Shown: in pieces, positions 63,512 through 64,000 of the stretch | Layout of the letters: every line of letters begins with the position of its first letter | Numbering within the stretch: position 1 is the first letter of the stretch | Assembly (NCBI RefSeq): GCF_024584515.1 | Contig: NZ_CP102173.1 | Location: 248,001-312,000, forward strand | Direction: 5' to 3' | DNA length: 64,000 nt | Source of the DNA: Aeromicrobium wangtongii | GTDB taxonomy: Bacteria; Actinomycetota; Actinomycetes; Propionibacteriales; Nocardioidaceae | Translations under genes and position numbers: made by a program | The notes under the pieces: generated by a model | Told to the model about the DNA's origin: nothing | Seen by the model: only the letters and a program-made list of their open reading frames with translations | Database searches by the model: none

Positions 63512-64000
63512 CTACGGGGTCACGCCCGCCGGTGGGGCCTCCGCGACCTTCGGCTCGCCGAGCCGCACCAGGACGACCCCGGCCAGGATGCACACGCCTC
63601 CCAGCAGCTGGATGGCGCGCGGCGCCTCGTCCAGCAGCAGCCACGCGAACACCACGCCGGCCACGGCCTCGGCCAGGCCGACGAACGAGGCCAGGCGCGA
63701 GCCCATCAGCCGGCTGCCCGCGATGCCCAGGACGTAGGGCACGGCCGCGGTGACGACGCCCAGCACGAGCAGCGTCACCCACCAGGGGACGGCCCGGCCG
63801 TCGAGGATGACGTCGGCGCGGCTCGCGGCGAACGGGACGATGCCGATCGCCCCGGCCGCCAGCAGCGTGACGCCGCCGAGCAACAGGCCGCCCGCGGCCA
63901 GCACGATGCCGGGCAACCCGTTCTGGTCGTCGGCCGACACGATCCAGTAGAACGCGGCGCACACCATGGCGCCCAGTGCCCACAGCACGCCGATGCCGTC
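63512..64000 (-). CDS. EamA/DMT-family transporter, 5' part outside the window
   Basis: Visible C-terminal 162 residues with five hydrophobic segments and the EamA closing pattern RLMGSRLASFVGLAEAVAGV followed by AWLLLDEAPRAIQLLGGVCI. A drug/metabolite exporter of unknown substrate. The N-terminal half lies beyond the right end. 13 bp upstream of the lipid kinase start, so probably one transcript. Confidence 0.85.
   Translation of the reverse strand, partial: DGIGVLWALGAMVCAAFYWIVSADDQNGLPGIVLAAGGLLLGGVTLLAAGAIGIVPFAASRADVILDGRAVPWWVTLLVLGVVTAAVPYVLGIAGSRLMGSRLASFVGLAEAVAGVVFAWLLLDEAPRAIQLLGGVCILAGVVLVRLGEPKVAEAPPAGVTP

Overview
The window is about 70% G+C, with short intergenic gaps, many 4-base ATGA/GTGA gene overlaps and frequent GTG starts. 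Gene content (mycobacterial-type Crp, MarP, Ssd/Tad, GuaB1, class E sortase, ANTAR and STAS proteins, Lys-tailed topoisomerase I) points to an actinobacterium. Order and content fit Nocardioidaceae (Nocardioides/Aeromicrobium) best; that is inference, not a database match. No phage, insertion sequence, integrase or CRISPR array is visible.

Layout. 1-9555: a block collinear with Mycobacterium tuberculosis Rv3680-Rv3669 (ArsA-like ATPase, DUF4177, RidA, metallo-beta-lactamase fold, Crp, Nth, TlpA lipoprotein, CoA-type NUDIX, MarP, small membrane proteins). It is interrupted by a DUF559-type nuclease gene bracketed by two copies of one hairpin repeat. 9644-17730: acetate module (acs, two acetate/cation symporters each with a small DUF485-type partner, LytTR regulator, LytS kinase). 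17756-20344: biotin ECF transporter BioN-BioM-BioY and divergent BioQ with two tandem operators. 20328-22803: small zinc-ribbon protein, GuaB1, methyltransferase. 22852-24684: a degenerate Fic-like protein and a HAD phosphatase, convergent around a 315-bp gap that by position and structure should encode the 6S-like RNA Ms1/scr3559. 24791-29693: Flp/Tad pilus locus with a duplicated DUF4244 pilin. 29698-37705: methyltransferase, MrfA-type helicase, STAS protein, H+-pyrophosphatase, second methyltransferase. 37732-48304: GNAT, MFS, topA, membrane PI-PLC-like protein, tmk, holB, exported alpha/beta hydrolase, chorismate mutase. Then tRNA-Thr(CGT), an ANTAR protein, a TetR/MBL pair, and an arsenic operon (arsR, acr3, arsC, flavoprotein). 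53975-64000: diguanylate cyclase, aminotransferase, MFS, sortase E, pyrE, TrmH-type methyltransferase, CoA-disulfide-reductase-like flavoprotein, fba, DUF3151, diacylglycerol kinase, EamA transporter (cut by the window end).

Themes. At least 17 genes start 6-7 nt after a TAnnnT box, the geometry of leaderless transcription. Several gene ends carry long perfect inverted repeats that differ in sequence but share an architecture. Crp-like boxes precede crp, acs and hppA. The strongest second-look items are the predicted 6S-like RNA at 23574-23843 and the hairpin-flanked DUF559 unit at 2984-4096.
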